Assembly (NCBI RefSeq): GCF_014268755.2
Contig: NZ_CP077093.1
Span: forward strand, 6,632,501-6,696,500
Direction: 5' to 3'
Length of the DNA stretch: 64,000 nucleotides
Source: Pseudomonas vanderleydeniana
GTDB taxonomy: Bacteria > Pseudomonadota > Gammaproteobacteria > Pseudomonadales > Pseudomonadaceae
Shown here in pieces: positions 10,035-19,560 of this stretch. Under the pieces are notes generated by a model. That model was not told the DNA's origin. It made no database searches and was given only the letters and a program-made list of their open reading frames with translations. Position 1 is the first letter of the stretch; each line of letters starts with the position of its first letter. Position numbers and translations under genes: made by a program.

Positions 10035-10456
10035 CACGCCGCGTCTGCAGGTTTCAGGGGCGCTCCGCGCCCCAGCGCGGGCAAGCCCGCTCGCCACAGG
10101 AGGGTGGGGGCGAGTCTTCATAGCGCTTGTGCCAATGGGCCTTTGTGGCGAGCAGGCTTGCCTGCGTTCGGCTGCAAAGCAGCCGCAAGTCCGCTGACCC
10201 CATTGAGCCTGACACGCCGCGCCAGCAGGTTTCAGGGGCGCTCCGCGCCCCAGCGCGGGCAAGCCCGCTCGCCACAGGAGGGTGGGGGCGAGTCTTCATG
10301 GCGCTTGTGCCAATGGGCCTTTGTGGCGAGCAGGCTTGCCTGCGTTCGGCTGCAAAGCAGCCGCAAGTCCGCTGACCCCATTGAGCCTGACACGCCGCGC
10401 CAGCAGGTTTCAGGGGCGCTCCGCACCCCATCGCGGGCAAGCCCGCTCGCCACGGA
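10032..10456. repeat. 178-bp tandem repeat (2.4 copies) of paired REP elements
   Basis: Copies at 10032-10209 and 10210-10387, plus a partial copy 10388-10456. The first two are nearly identical, differing at the TCT/CCA near the start and at ATAGCG/ATGGCG. Each unit holds two inverted REP arms, GCGGGCAAGCCCGCTCGCCA and GTGGCGAGCAGGCTTGCCTG. The unit starts exactly at the phoX stop codon TGA. No coding capacity is credible in 10035-10532. Confidence 0.9.
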
Positions 10457-10532
10457 CTCGATCACCTTTCCTGCTCCTCGTGCGCTAAGATGGCTGGCCG
10501 GACGCGGCCGCCTGCCGCCCGCAGGAGCCAAC

Positions 10533-11507
10533 ATGTCCCACCCGTTTGATACCCTCACCCCCGACCTGGTCCTCGACGCCGTGGAAAGCCTCGGCTTTCT
10601 CAGCGATGCCCGGGTACTGGCGCTCAACAGCTACGAAAACCGCGTCTACCAGGTCGGCATCGAAGACAGCGAACCGCTGATCGCCAAGTTCTACCGTCCA
10701 CATCGCTGGACCAACGCCGCGATTCTTGAGGAACATCGCTTCACCTTCGAACTGGCCGACTGCGAAGTGCCGGTGGTCGCCCCACTGCAACACGACGGTG
10801 AAAGCCTGTTCGAACACCAGGGCTTTCGTTTCGCCCTGTTCCCCCGGCGTGGCGGGCGAGCCCCGGAGCCGGGCAATCTCGACCAGCTCTATCGCCTCGG
10901 CCAGTTGCTGGGCCGTCTGCACGCGGTCGGCGCCGCCCGTCCGTTCGACCACCGCGAAGCGCTCGGCGTGCAGAACTTCGGCCATGACGCCCTGGCCACC
11001 CTGCTCGACGGCGGCTTCATCCCCGGCAGCCTGCTACCGGCCTACGAATCGGTGGCCCGCGACCTGCTCAAGCGAGTGGAACAGGTCTACCGCGAAACCC
11101 CGCACCAGAACATCCGCCTGCACGGTGACTGCCATCCTGGCAACATGATGTGCCGCGACGAGGTGTTCCACATCGTCGACCTCGACGACTGCCGCATGGG
11201 TCCGGCCGTCCAGGACCTGTGGATGATGCTCGCCGGCGATCGCCAGGAATGCCTCGGTCAGCTCTCGGAACTGGTCGAGGGCTACAGCGAGTTCCACGAT
11301 TTCGATCCCCGCGAGCTGGCGCTGATCGAGCCGCTGCGTGCACTGCGCCTGCTGCACTACAGCGCCTGGCTGGCACGACGCTGGGATGATCCGGCGTTTC
11401 CACGCAGCTTCCCGTGGTTCGGCAGCGAGCGTTACTGGGGCGACCAGGTCCTGGCGTTGCGCGAACAGCTCGCGGCGCTGAATGAAGAACCGCTGAAATT
11501 ATTCTGA
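10533..11507 (+). CDS. srkA: Stress response Ser/Thr kinase SrkA (YihE/RdoA)
   Basis: Bacterial eukaryotic-like/APH-fold protein kinase reported to protect against stress-induced death in E. coli. 324 residues versus 328 in E. coli. Starts MSHPFDTLTPDLVLDAVESL. Visible kinase elements are the nucleotide-binding N-lobe SYENRVYQVG, the catalytic loop HGDCHPGNMM and the metal-binding IVDLDDCRMGP. A GCAGGAG ribosome site precedes the ATG. In E. coli it sits with dsbA; here it is alone between phoX and rarD. Physiological substrates are unknown. Confidence 0.9.
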   Translation: MSHPFDTLTPDLVLDAVESLGFLSDARVLALNSYENRVYQVGIEDSEPLIAKFYRPHRWTNAAILEEHRFTFELADCEVPVVAPLQHDGESLFEHQGFRFALFPRRGGRAPEPGNLDQLYRLGQLLGRLHAVGAARPFDHREALGVQNFGHDALATLLDGGFIPGSLLPAYESVARDLLKRVEQVYRETPHQNIRLHGDCHPGNMMCRDEVFHIVDLDDCRMGPAVQDLWMMLAGDRQECLGQLSELVEGYSEFHDFDPRELALIEPLRALRLLHYSAWLARRWDDPAFPRSFPWFGSERYWGDQVLALREQLAALNEEPLKLF

Positions 11508-11639
11508 CGGTTGTGGCAGGATTCGGTGATGCCCTTTCGGGCGCTATCGCCAGCCAACGGCATGCCGCCCTGCTGGGTGGCGATAGCCTCACCCCCATCA
11601 AATCGAAATTTTCTCAAGCAGCCCAAGCAAGGACTCTGC

Positions 11640-12527
11640 ATGCAAGCCGCCAACCCGCGCCGCGGGTACATTCTCGGCCTCACCGCCTACATCATCTGGG
11701 GCCTGTTCCCGATCTACTTCAAGGCCATCGCCAGCGTGCCGGCCACGGAAATCATCATCCACCGCGTGCTCTGGTCGGCGCTGTTCGGCAGCCTGCTGCT
11801 GGCCGCCTGGAAACACCCGGGCTGGTGGCACGAACTGCGCGAAAACCCACGCCGCCTGGCGATCCTGGCACTGAGCGGCACGCTGATCGCGGCCAACTGG
11901 CTGACCTACGTCTGGTCGGTGAACAACGGGCGCATGCTCGAGGCCAGCCTCGGCTACTACATCAACCCGCTGGTCAACGTGCTGCTGGGGATGTTGCTGC
12001 TCGGTGAGCGCCTGCGCCGGCTGCAATGGGTCGCGGTGGGGCTGGCGGCCATCGGCGTGGCCCAGCAGGTCTGGCTGGTCGGTAGCCTGCCCTGGGTGTC
12101 GCTGGTGCTGGCATTGACCTTCGGTTTCTACGGCCTGATTCGCAAGCAGGCACCCGTGCAGGCGCTCCCGGGCCTGGTGGTGGAAACCTGGATGCTGGTG
12201 CCCCTGGCTCTCGGTTGGCTGCTGCTGCATCCGGAAGCGAGCACCGCCCACCTGGAATTCTGGAGCAGCCCCCAGGCCTGGTGGCTGGTAGCAGCAGGTC
12301 CGGTCACGCTGGTGCCGCTGGTCAGTTTCAACGCGGCGGCCCGCCACCTGCCCTACACCACCCTGGGCTTCCTGCAGTACCTGGCGCCAACCCTGGTGCT
12401 GCTCGAAGCCGTGCTGCTGTTCGGCGAACACCTGTCGTCCAGCACCCTCACCGCCTTCATGTTCATCTGGGCGGGCCTGGTGGTCTACAGCGTGGATATC
12501 TGGCTCAGCCTGCGCAAACGCGGCTGA
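11640..12527 (+). CDS. rarD: RarD, EamA-family membrane transporter
   Basis: Ten-helix inner-membrane protein of the drug/metabolite transporter superfamily, RarD subgroup; the substrate is not established. 295 residues starting MQAANPRRGYILGLTAYIIW, with the RarD signature GLFPIYFKAI in helix 1 and NWLTYVWSVNNGRMLEASLG plus YYINPL in the middle. Strong hydrophobic segments run throughout. AAGGA lies upstream of the ATG. No partner gene is adjacent. Confidence 0.9.
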   Translation: MQAANPRRGYILGLTAYIIWGLFPIYFKAIASVPATEIIIHRVLWSALFGSLLLAAWKHPGWWHELRENPRRLAILALSGTLIAANWLTYVWSVNNGRMLEASLGYYINPLVNVLLGMLLLGERLRRLQWVAVGLAAIGVAQQVWLVGSLPWVSLVLALTFGFYGLIRKQAPVQALPGLVVETWMLVPLALGWLLLHPEASTAHLEFWSSPQAWWLVAAGPVTLVPLVSFNAAARHLPYTTLGFLQYLAPTLVLLEAVLLFGEHLSSSTLTAFMFIWAGLVVYSVDIWLSLRKRG

Positions 12528-12590
12528 TCAGAAAACGTACAAAAGCCTGCAAGCCACACTCGACAAGGGCTGCAGGCTTCCATCCCAAGG

Positions 12591-12711
12591 TTATCCACAA
12601 GCCGGTCCACGCCGTTTGTGCACAAGCCCTTGAAACTGCTCGTTTTTTGCTCAAATCTCGGCAAGCCCCGGCCCGCCTGGCCGGGCGCGGTGTCTCCCCA
12701 GCTTATCCACA
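12591..12711. promoter_or_regulatory. Two perfect DnaA boxes in the rarD-gcvR gap
   Basis: TTATCCACA occurs at 12591-12599 and 12703-12711 in the same orientation, with a related GGATAAG at 12731. TTGTGCACAAG lies between them. A 9-bp inverted repeat AAGCCTGCA / TGCAGGCTT (12543-12551, 12571-12579) precedes them and may be a weak rarD terminator. The 216-bp gap has no gene. Confidence 0.55.
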
Positions 12712-12743
12712 GGCCCGTCCCCGGTTAACTTGGATAAGCCGGG

Positions 12744-13262
12744 TCAACCTTCGCTGCGCAGTACCAACTCCACCATCAGGTCATCCGCCAGGGCTTCCAG
12801 GCTGGCCTGCAAGGTGTCCAGGGACAGGGTCAGCGGCACCGCCAGGATCGCCTCGGCATGAAACAGTGGTTCACTGCTCATCGGCGCCGGGCGCATGTCG
12901 GTCACCAGCCGCTCCAGGTTGACGCCCTGCTCGCTGAGCAGGCGGGTGATATCGCGCACGATGCCAGGGCGGTCATTGCCCACCAATTCCATCGCGATGG
13001 GCTTCCAGGTGCAGGACTGCTCGATCCCGCTTTCGGCGACCAGCACGCGGATGCCCTGATGGGCGAGCGCCTGCAAGGCGTCGATCAATTCATCGTGGGC
13101 CTCGGCCGGTACACCGATGCGCAAGATCCCGGCGAACTGCCCGGCCAGGCGCGACAGGCGACTTTCCAGCCAGTTGCCGCCGTGGGCTGCGATGCATTGG
13201 GCGATCCGTTCGACCTGGCCGGCCTTGTCCGGGGCGAATACAGTCAGTACGAGATGGTCCAC
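12744..13262 (-). CDS. GcvR-like protein with two ACT domains
   Basis: 172 residues made of two ACT domains: residues 1-75 (MDHLVLTVFAPDKAGQVERI) and 85-165 (MELVGNDRPGIVRDITRLL). ACT pairs bind small ligands such as glycine. The closest recognised family is the glycine cleavage system transcriptional repressor GcvR, which acts by binding the regulator GcvA rather than DNA. There is no DNA-binding domain and no gcv gene adjacent, so the regulatory target is not proved. It converges on rarD and is divergent from glcB. Confidence 0.8.
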   Translation of the reverse strand: MDHLVLTVFAPDKAGQVERIAQCIAAHGGNWLESRLSRLAGQFAGILRIGVPAEAHDELIDALQALAHQGIRVLVAESGIEQSCTWKPIAMELVGNDRPGIVRDITRLLSEQGVNLERLVTDMRPAPMSSEPLFHAEAILAVPLTLSLDTLQASLEALADDLMVELVLRSEG

Positions 13263-13375
13263 GGGGAAGCCCTCTGGCAGTTCATCGATCCAGTATAGGC
13301 AATGACCGGCTTGCCGCTTTCGCGACGGTACCCGCCTTCACACCCTCGGATGGGTCAAAGCATCCATGCATTCGC

Positions 13376-13548
13376 ACACAACAAATTGTGTACCATTTTC
13401 ATATTTATATGGAACAACCCATGGTTTTCTTGAGAACATTGAGGTCTGCTGCGTGACCAGACAGAACCGATCGGTCGCAGAACGACGTATTTAGTCTGAT
13501 TTTCACAACCGCAATGCATCATGTAGTATGCCCCGGCACGCACTACAT
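13376..13548. promoter_or_regulatory. AT-rich glcB upstream region with two palindromes
   Basis: The 458-bp gap 13263-13720 is unusually AT-rich for this genome. It holds ACACAA-CAAA-TTGTGT (13376-13391) and ATGTAGT-N14-ACTACAT (13521-13527, 13542-13548), both perfect. A G+C-rich stem GCCCC/GGGGC follows at 13594-13619. No credible reading frame was seen. Binding proteins are unknown. Confidence 0.45.
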
Positions 13549-13720
13549 AACCTTGGATGGATGTTCGCCCGAGTGCCTGTGAAATCACGGAAAGCCCCAC
13601 CGGCCATGGTTGGCGGGGCCAGCCCAGCCGTCCGCGAGGGCATGTTCTGGTACTGTGTTTAGAGAAGCACGCAAGGCTTTAAATAGAAGAGCTGAATAGC
13701 TGAGCAGAGTGAGGCAAGCA

Positions 13721-15898
13721 ATGACTGAACACGTTCAAGTCGGTGGCCTTCGGGTCGCCAGAGTCCTGTTCGACTTCGTGAACAACGAAGCCATTCCCGG
13801 TACCGGTCTGACCGCAGACCAGTTCTGGGCCGGTGCCGACAAGGTCATCCATGACCTGGCGCCGAAGAACAAAGCCCTACTCGCCAAACGCGATGATTTC
13901 CAGGCCCGTATCGATGCCTGGCACCAGTCGAGAGCCGGCCAGGCTCACGATGCCGTGGCTTACAAAGCCTTCCTGCAAGACATTGGCTACCTGCTGCCAG
14001 AAGCGGCGGATTTCCAGGCCACTACCCAGAATGTCGACGACGAGATCGCCCGCACCGCCGGCCCGCAGTTGGTGGTGCCGGTGATGAACGCCCGTTTCGC
14101 CCTCAACGCCTCGAACGCCCGCTGGGGTTCGCTGTATGACGCCCTGTATGGTACCGACGCCATCAGCGAAGCCGGCGGCGCGGAAAAGGGCAAGGGCTAC
14201 AACAAGGCTCGCGGCGACAAGGTCATCGCCTTCGCCCGCGCCTTCCTCGATGAAGCCGCACCGCTGGCAGCCGGCTCGCACGTCGACTCCACCGGCTACA
14301 GCATTGTCGCCGGCCAGTTGGTAGTCGCCCTCAAGGGTGGCAGCAACAGCGGCCTGCGCAACGATGCCCAACTGATCGGTTTCCAGGGCGATGCCGCCAA
14401 GCCGACCGCGATCCTGCTGAAGAACAACGGCCTGCACTTCGAGATCCAGATCGATGCCACCAGCGCCATCGGCCAGACCGATGCCGCCGGCGTGAAGGAC
14501 GTGCTGATGGAAGCCGCCCTGACCACCATCATGGACTGCGAAGACTCGGTTGCCGCCGTCGATGCCGATGACAAGGTAGTGATCTACCGCAACTGGCTCG
14601 GCCTGATGAAGGGCGACCTGGCGGAAGAAGTGGCCAAGGGCGGCACCACCTTCACCCGCACCATGAACGCCGACCGCCGCTACACCGCTCTCGATGGCAG
14701 CGAGTTGAGCCTGCATGGCCGCTCGCTGCTGTTCGTGCGTAACGTCGGCCACCTGATGACCATCGACGCGATCCTCGACAGCCACGGCAACGAAGTGCCC
14801 GAAGGTATCCTCGACGGCCTGGTGACCAGCCTCGCGGCGATCCACAACCTCAACGGCAATACCGTGCGCCGCAACAGCCGCACCGGCTCGATCTACATCG
14901 TCAAGCCGAAGATGCACGGCCCCGAGGAAGTGGCCTTCACCAACGAGCTGTTCGGACGTATCGAAGAAGTCCTGAACCTGCCACGCAACACCCTCAAGGT
15001 CGGCATCATGGACGAGGAGCGCCGTACCACGGTCAACCTCAAGGCCTGCATCAAGGCCGCCAGCGAGCGCGTGGTGTTCATCAACACCGGCTTCCTCGAC
15101 CGTACCGGTGACGAGATCCACACCTCCATGGAAGCCGGCGCGATGGTGCGCAAGGCCGCCATGAAGGCCGAGAAGTGGATCGGCGCCTACGAGAACTGGA
15201 ACGTCGACATCGGCCTGAGCACCGGCCTGCAGGGCCGCGCCCAGATCGGCAAGGGCATGTGGGCGATGCCGGACCTGATGGCGGCGATGCTCGAACAGAA
15301 GATCGCCCACCCGCTGGCCGGTGCCAACACCGCCTGGGTACCGTCGCCGACCGCCGCCGCGCTGCACGCGCTGCACTACCACAAGGTCGACGTGTTCGCC
15401 CGCCAGGCCGAACTGGCCAAGCGCGCCCGGGCGTCGGTGGACGACATCCTGAGCATCCCGCTGGCGAGCAACACCGACTGGTCGGCCGAAGAGATCCGCA
15501 ACGAGCTGGACAACAACGCCCAGGGCATCCTCGGCTACGTGGTCCGCTGGATCGACCAGGGCGTCGGTTGTTCGAAAGTGCCGGACATCAACGACGTCGG
15601 GCTGATGGAAGACCGCGCGACCCTGCGCATCTCCAGCCAGCACATCGCCAACTGGCTGCGCCACGGCATCGTCACCGAAGCCCAGGTGCTGGAAAGCCTC
15701 AAGCGCATGGCCCCCGTGGTTGACCGGCAGAACGCCGGCGACGCGCTGTACCGGCCGCTGGCCCCGGACTTCGACAGCAACATCGCCTTCCAGGCGGCGG
15801 TCGAACTGGTGGTCGAGGGCACCAAACAGCCCAACGGCTACACCGAGCCGGTGCTGCATCGCCGTCGCCGCGAGTTCAAGGCCCGCAACGGCCTGTAA
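13721..15898 (+). CDS. glcB: Malate synthase G
   Basis: Condenses glyoxylate with acetyl-CoA to malate; cytoplasmic enzyme of the glyoxylate shunt and glycolate use. 725 residues, the usual length for the G isoform (A isoforms are about 540). Starts [19 protein letters not shown]. Recognisable segments are the catalytic [45 protein letters not shown] and the C-terminal [19 protein letters not shown] strong terminator follows. Long AT-rich regulatory DNA lies upstream; no glc operon neighbours are present. Confidence 0.97.
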   Translation: MTEHVQVGGLRVARVLFDFVNNEAIPGTGLTADQFWAGADKVIHDLAPKNKALLAKRDDFQARIDAWHQSRAGQAHDAVAYKAFLQDIGYLLPEAADFQATTQNVDDEIARTAGPQLVVPVMNARFALNASNARWGSLYDALYGTDAISEAGGAEKGKGYNKARGDKVIAFARAFLDEAAPLAAGSHVDSTGYSIVAGQLVVALKGGSNSGLRNDAQLIGFQGDAAKPTAILLKNNGLHFEIQIDATSAIGQTDAAGVKDVLMEAALTTIMDCEDSVAAVDADDKVVIYRNWLGLMKGDLAEEVAKGGTTFTRTMNADRRYTALDGSELSLHGRSLLFVRNVGHLMTIDAILDSHGNEVPEGILDGLVTSLAAIHNLNGNTVRRNSRTGSIYIVKPKMHGPEEVAFTNELFGRIEEVLNLPRNTLKVGIMDEERRTTVNLKACIKAASERVVFINTGFLDRTGDEIHTSMEAGAMVRKAAMKAEKWIGAYENWNVDIGLSTGLQGRAQIGKGMWAMPDLMAAMLEQKIAHPLAGANTAWVPSPTAAALHALHYHKVDVFARQAELAKRARASVDDILSIPLASNTDWSAEEIRNELDNNAQGILGYVVRWIDQGVGCSKVPDINDVGLMEDRATLRISSQHIANWLRHGIVTEAQVLESLKRMAPVVDRQNAGDALYRPLAPDFDSNIAFQAAVELVVEGTKQPNGYTEPVLHRRRREFKARNGL

Positions 15899-15915
15899 CC
15901 ACGCAGTGGCGCAAC

Positions 15916-15951
15916 AAAAAAGCCCTGGTCGGTAACGGCCAGGGCTTTTTT
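15916..15951 (+). terminator. Intrinsic terminator of glcB
   Basis: AAAAAAGCCCTGG ... CCAGGGCTTTTTT: near-perfect stem with a T run on either strand, so it may also serve the convergent receiver gene. Confidence 0.85.
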
Positions 15952-15967
15952 CATGGTACCCGCTGGA

Positions 15968-16411
15968 TCAGGCGATCATGCCCAGCTCGCGCCTGGCCAG
16001 CTTCAACAGGTGCTCGGCATTGATCGGCTTGAGCAGGAAATCCACCACGCTCAGGTGCATGGCATCGATGGCGTCACGCACCTGGGCATTGCCGGACACG
16101 ATGATGATCGGCAGCGCCGCGCGCTCCGAACTGCGCACCTTGCGGATCAGGTCGAGGCCATCATCGGCCATGCGCAGGTCGGTGATCATCAGGCCGATGG
16201 AGCGGTTGTCCTGAAGCAGGTCGAAGGCCGCACTACCGCTGGCCGCCGTCAGGCAATGGATGCCGTTGATGGCAAAGATCTCCGACAACAGCTCGCGCGC
16301 GTCCTGGTCGTCATCGACGATCAGCACACGTTGCGGTGGCAACTGGGGAGCGTGCATTACCTGAAGTAATGCCTCACGCTCGGCATCGCTCAAAATATCG
16401 TGGTCGGTCAT
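15968..16411 (-). CDS. Stand-alone response regulator receiver protein
   Basis: 147 residues: a short N-terminal extension (MTDHDILSDAEREALLQVMH) and a single receiver domain (residues ~32-147). Acidic pocket DDD in VLIVDDDQDA, phospho-acceptor Asp in LMITDLRM, conserved Ser in IIVSGN and Lys in FLLKPI. No output domain, so it probably acts by protein contact like CheY or as a phosphorelay intermediate. The start was chosen at the ATG preceded by GAGAA; longer frames lack a ribosome site. Divergent from the CNB-CBS gene; no histidine kinase is nearby. Confidence 0.85.
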   Translation of the reverse strand: MTDHDILSDAEREALLQVMHAPQLPPQRVLIVDDDQDARELLSEIFAINGIHCLTAASGSAAFDLLQDNRSIGLMITDLRMADDGLDLIRKVRSSERAALPIIIVSGNAQVRDAIDAMHLSVVDFLLKPINAEHLLKLARRELGMIA

Positions 16412-16720
16412 ACGGTTCTCAGGCTTCCCTTGGCCAGCCAATCCCCTGGCACAGTGCTCAGACATCGCTATACGGCTGCTCAATGTGCACTTCGTCGGAA
16501 AGTTTTCCAAGAGGTTCAGCATCAAGAATCTGACCCATTAACTGTAGGATATTTCCGAAAACGGCGGGGCCACCACGGCGATGTCCCGCCAATGATCAGG
16601 AATTTTTCCTGCGCACCCTAGACTTACGTCCAATGGGCACCCGCCAGCAAGCGTCCGACCATGGGTGAAAACAGCGACAGCTCGCGACAAGAACAACAAC
16701 GGACAACAGCGGTAGTGGTT

Positions 16721-18655
16721 ATGAGCAAAGCAGATGCCTTCACCCAGGCAGGGAAGACCGCGGTGTTGCAAAACATCCACGGCACCATGCAGTTCCTGCA
16801 ACGATTCCCCCCGTTCAACCAGATGGAACAGGCCCACCTGGCCTATCTGGTCGAGCAGTGCCAACTGCGCTTCTACAGCCAGGGCGAGAGCATCATCAAG
16901 CCCGGCGACGGCCCGGTGGAGCATTTCTATATCGTCAAGCAGGGGCGCATCGTCGGCGAGCGCCCACACACGGCCAAGGGCGGTACCCAGACCGTCTTCG
17001 AAATCACCACCGGCGAGTGTTTCCCCCTCGCCGCGCTGCTCGGTGAGCGCGCGACCCGCACCGAACACCTGGCGGGCGAGGACACCTTCTGCCTGCAACT
17101 GAACAAGCCGGCGTTCATCAAGCTGTTCTCGCTGTCCGACTGCTTCCGCAATTTTGCCCTGCGCTGCGTCAGCAGCCTGCTCGACCAGGTCAACCAGCAG
17201 GTGCAGCAGAAAGCTGTGGAAACCCTCGGCACCCAGTACTCGCTCAACAGCCGCCTCGGCGAATTGGCCATGCGCCACCCGGTGACCTGCAGCCCGTTCA
17301 CGCCGCTGCGCGAGGCGGTGACGCTGATGCACGAACAGCAGGTCGGCAGCATCGTGGTGGTCGATGACGCCAAGGCGCCGCTGGGCATCTTCACCCTGCG
17401 CGACCTGCGCCAGGTGGTCGCCGACGGCATCAGCGACTTCAGCCAGAGCATCGACCGGCACATGACCCAGGCCCCGTTCGCCCTGACGCCGGAGCACAGC
17501 GCCTTCGACGCGGCGATCGCGATGACCCAGCGGCATATCGCCCATGTCTGCCTGGTGAAGGATCAGCGCCTGTGCGGCGTGGTGTCCGAGCGCGATCTGT
17601 TTTCCCTGCAACGGGTCGACCTGGTGCACCTGGCGCGGACCATCCGCACCGCCGCCCGCGTGGAAAACCTGGTGACGATCCGCGGCGAGATCGGCCAACT
17701 GGTCGAGCGCATGCTCGCCCACGGCGCCTCCTCGACCCAGATCACCCACATCATCACCCTGCTCAACGACCACACCGTTTGCCGGGTGATCGAACTGACC
17801 CTGGCCGAGCGTGGCGACCCCGGCGTGCCGTTCAGTTGGCTGTGCTTCGGCAGCGAGGGCCGCCGCGAGCAGACCCTGCACACCGACCAGGACAACGGCA
17901 TCCTCTTCGAGGCCCGCGATGCCGCCCATGCCGCCGAGATTCGCGGCAAGCTGCTGCCGTTGGCCCAGCAGATCAACCAGAGCCTGGCGCTGTGCGGCTT
18001 CACCCTGTGCAAGGGCAACATCATGGCCGGCAACCCCGAGCTGTGCCTGTCCCGCGCGGAATGGGCCCGGCGCTTCGCCGCCTTCATCCGCGAAGCCACG
18101 CCGGAAAACCTGTTGGGCTCGAGCATCTACTTCGACCTGCGGGTGGTCTGGGGTGAGGAACAGGCCTGCCAGCAACTGCGCCAGGGCATTCTTGCCCAGG
18201 TCGGCGACAACCGCCTGTTCCAGCGGATGATGGCCGAGAACGCCTTGCGCAACCGTCCGCCGGTGGGGCGCTTCCGCGAGTTCGTCCTCAGCCGCAAGGG
18301 CAACGACAAGGCGACCCTCGACCTCAAGGTCCAGGGCCTGACCCCTTTCGTCGACGGCGCCCGCCTGCTGGCCCTGGCCAACGGCATCGAAGCCAACAAT
18401 ACCCTGGAGCGCCTGCAGCAACTGGTCGCCCGGGAAGTGATCGACCCCCTCGACGGCGCCGCCTATGAAGAGGCCTATCACTTCATCCAGCAGACTCGCA
18501 TGCAGCAGCACCAATTGCAGACCCGCAGCAACCTGCCCTACTCCAACCGGGTCGACCCGGAAAGCCTCAACCACCTGGACCGGCGCATCCTGCGCGAGTC
18601 GCTGCGCCAGGCCCAGCGCCTGCAAGCCAGCCTGGCCCTGCGGTACCAGCTATGA
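16721..18655 (+). CDS. CNB-CBS-nucleotidyltransferase (DUF294) protein
   Basis: About 644 residues with four modules: a cyclic-nucleotide-binding-like domain (~15-150; GDGPVEHFYIVKQGRI), two CBS repeats (~170-300; TPLREAVTLMHEQQVGSIVV), a GlnD-like nucleotidyltransferase core with CFGSEGRREQTLHTDQDNGI (GS-x10-DxD, metal and nucleotide site), and a C-terminal DUF294 helical domain. Such proteins probably sense nucleotides and may nucleotidylate a partner; target unknown. In many Pseudomonas it is paired with a DnaQ-like exonuclease, as here (ATGA overlap). The start MSKADAF is preferred on family alignment; an in-frame ATG at 16661 would add 20 residues. Confidence 0.8.
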   Translation: MSKADAFTQAGKTAVLQNIHGTMQFLQRFPPFNQMEQAHLAYLVEQCQLRFYSQGESIIKPGDGPVEHFYIVKQGRIVGERPHTAKGGTQTVFEITTGECFPLAALLGERATRTEHLAGEDTFCLQLNKPAFIKLFSLSDCFRNFALRCVSSLLDQVNQQVQQKAVETLGTQYSLNSRLGELAMRHPVTCSPFTPLREAVTLMHEQQVGSIVVVDDAKAPLGIFTLRDLRQVVADGISDFSQSIDRHMTQAPFALTPEHSAFDAAIAMTQRHIAHVCLVKDQRLCGVVSERDLFSLQRVDLVHLARTIRTAARVENLVTIRGEIGQLVERMLAHGASSTQITHIITLLNDHTVCRVIELTLAERGDPGVPFSWLCFGSEGRREQTLHTDQDNGILFEARDAAHAAEIRGKLLPLAQQINQSLALCGFTLCKGNIMAGNPELCLSRAEWARRFAAFIREATPENLLGSSIYFDLRVVWGEEQACQQLRQGILAQVGDNRLFQRMMAENALRNRPPVGRFREFVLSRKGNDKATLDLKVQGLTPFVDGARLLALANGIEANNTLERLQQLVAREVIDPLDGAAYEEAYHFIQQTRMQQHQLQTRSNLPYSNRVDPESLNHLDRRILRESLRQAQRLQASLALRYQL

Positions 18656-19359
18656 AGCTGTTCTCCTGGTTCAAGGCCAACGCGCCGCAACTCGATGCCG
18701 GGCAGTTGCAACGCCTGCAACGGTTACCCACCGCGGCACCGTTGCGCGAATGCCCGCTGCGCGAACAGCGCTGGGTCGTGGTCGACCTGGAAACCACCGG
18801 GCTCAACCTGAATCGCGACCAGGTGATCTCGATCGGCGCGGTGGCCATCGAGGATGGCGCCATTGACCTCGGCCAGTCGTTCGAGCGCACCTTGCAGCGC
18901 ACCGAACGGACCGTCAGCCCCAGCGTGCTGCTCCATGGCCTGGGACCCAGCGCGCTGGCCGCCGGCAGCGACCCGGTCGAGGCGCTGCTGGACTTCATGG
19001 CGTTCGTCGGTGACAGCCCGCTGCTGGCTTTCCATGCACCGTTCGACCAGCACATGCTCTGCCGCGCCCTGAAGGAAAGCCTGGGCTATCGCCTGCAGCA
19101 TCCGTTTCTCGATGTTGCCGACCTGGCGCCCCTGCTCTGTCCCCAGGCAAACTTCCGCGAAGCCGGGCTGGATGACTGGATCAACCATTTCCGGTTGCAG
19201 GTCGAGGAACGTCACCATGCCAGCGCCGACGCCCTGGCCACCGCCGAACTGGCATTGATCCTGTTCAGCCGCGCACGCCAGCAGCAACTGGACAGCCCGC
19301 TGCAACTGCAACAGCGGCTGGGCCAATGGAAACGACGGCAGCAGGCGCCTTCATTCTGA
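18652..19359 (+). CDS. DnaQ-like 3'-5' exonuclease (DEDDh)
   Basis: 235 residues, exonuclease domain at ~40-210. Motif I is VVVDLETTGLN (Asp, Glu), motif II HAPFDQHML, and motif III HHASADALATAEL (His and Asp), so all DEDDh residues are present. It resembles the proofreading epsilon subunit of DNA polymerase III but is a separate Pseudomonas family paired with the CNB-CBS-nucleotidyltransferase. Its ATG overlaps the upstream stop, indicating coupled translation. The nucleic-acid substrate is unknown. Confidence 0.85.
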   Translation: MKLFSWFKANAPQLDAGQLQRLQRLPTAAPLRECPLREQRWVVVDLETTGLNLNRDQVISIGAVAIEDGAIDLGQSFERTLQRTERTVSPSVLLHGLGPSALAAGSDPVEALLDFMAFVGDSPLLAFHAPFDQHMLCRALKESLGYRLQHPFLDVADLAPLLCPQANFREAGLDDWINHFRLQVEERHHASADALATAELALILFSRARQQQLDSPLQLQQRLGQWKRRQQAPSF

Positions 19360-19371
19360 AACTACGCGGCG

Positions 19372-19485
19372 CCTCTTCGCGGATAAACCGGGGCGCCGGA
19401 CCGCCGGCTCCCACAGAGCTCGGCGCTGCTCACGGACTTTTTGAGCAACTCAAGAGGGGGGGAGCCGGATTTATCCGCGAAGAGG
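19372..19485. repeat. Paired REP element, family 1
   Basis: A 16-bp perfect inverted repeat, CCTCTTCGCGGATAAA (19372-19387) and TTTATCCGCGAAGAGG (19470-19485), with GGCTCC/GGAGCC extensions. Related to 26883-26972 and 45018-45108. Confidence 0.8.
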
Positions 19486-19560
19486 CCGGCACCGACTACC
19501 ACGCCTGCATGATGGCAATCCGACCAGCAGCCATTGCACCTTTCCCGGCGCCCTGACACA

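Noticed and set aside
8142..10262. 706-codon minus-strand frame opposite phoX
   Set aside because: Shadow of phoX running into the REP repeat; no ribosome site or domain.
10032..10456. CRISPR-like repeat array
   Set aside because: Units are adjacent 178-bp duplications made of REP arms, with no spacers and no cas genes.
12591..12711. Replication origin
   Set aside because: Only two DnaA boxes, no AT-rich unwinding element and no dnaA, dnaN or gidA nearby.
13355..13600. 81-codon minus-strand frame in the glcB leader
   Set aside because: No ribosome site, unlikely composition; better read as regulatory DNA.
13877..15859. 660-codon frame opposite glcB, and a 695-codon one opposite the CNB-CBS gene (16538-18625)
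   Set aside because: Both are antisense shadows of strongly supported genes.
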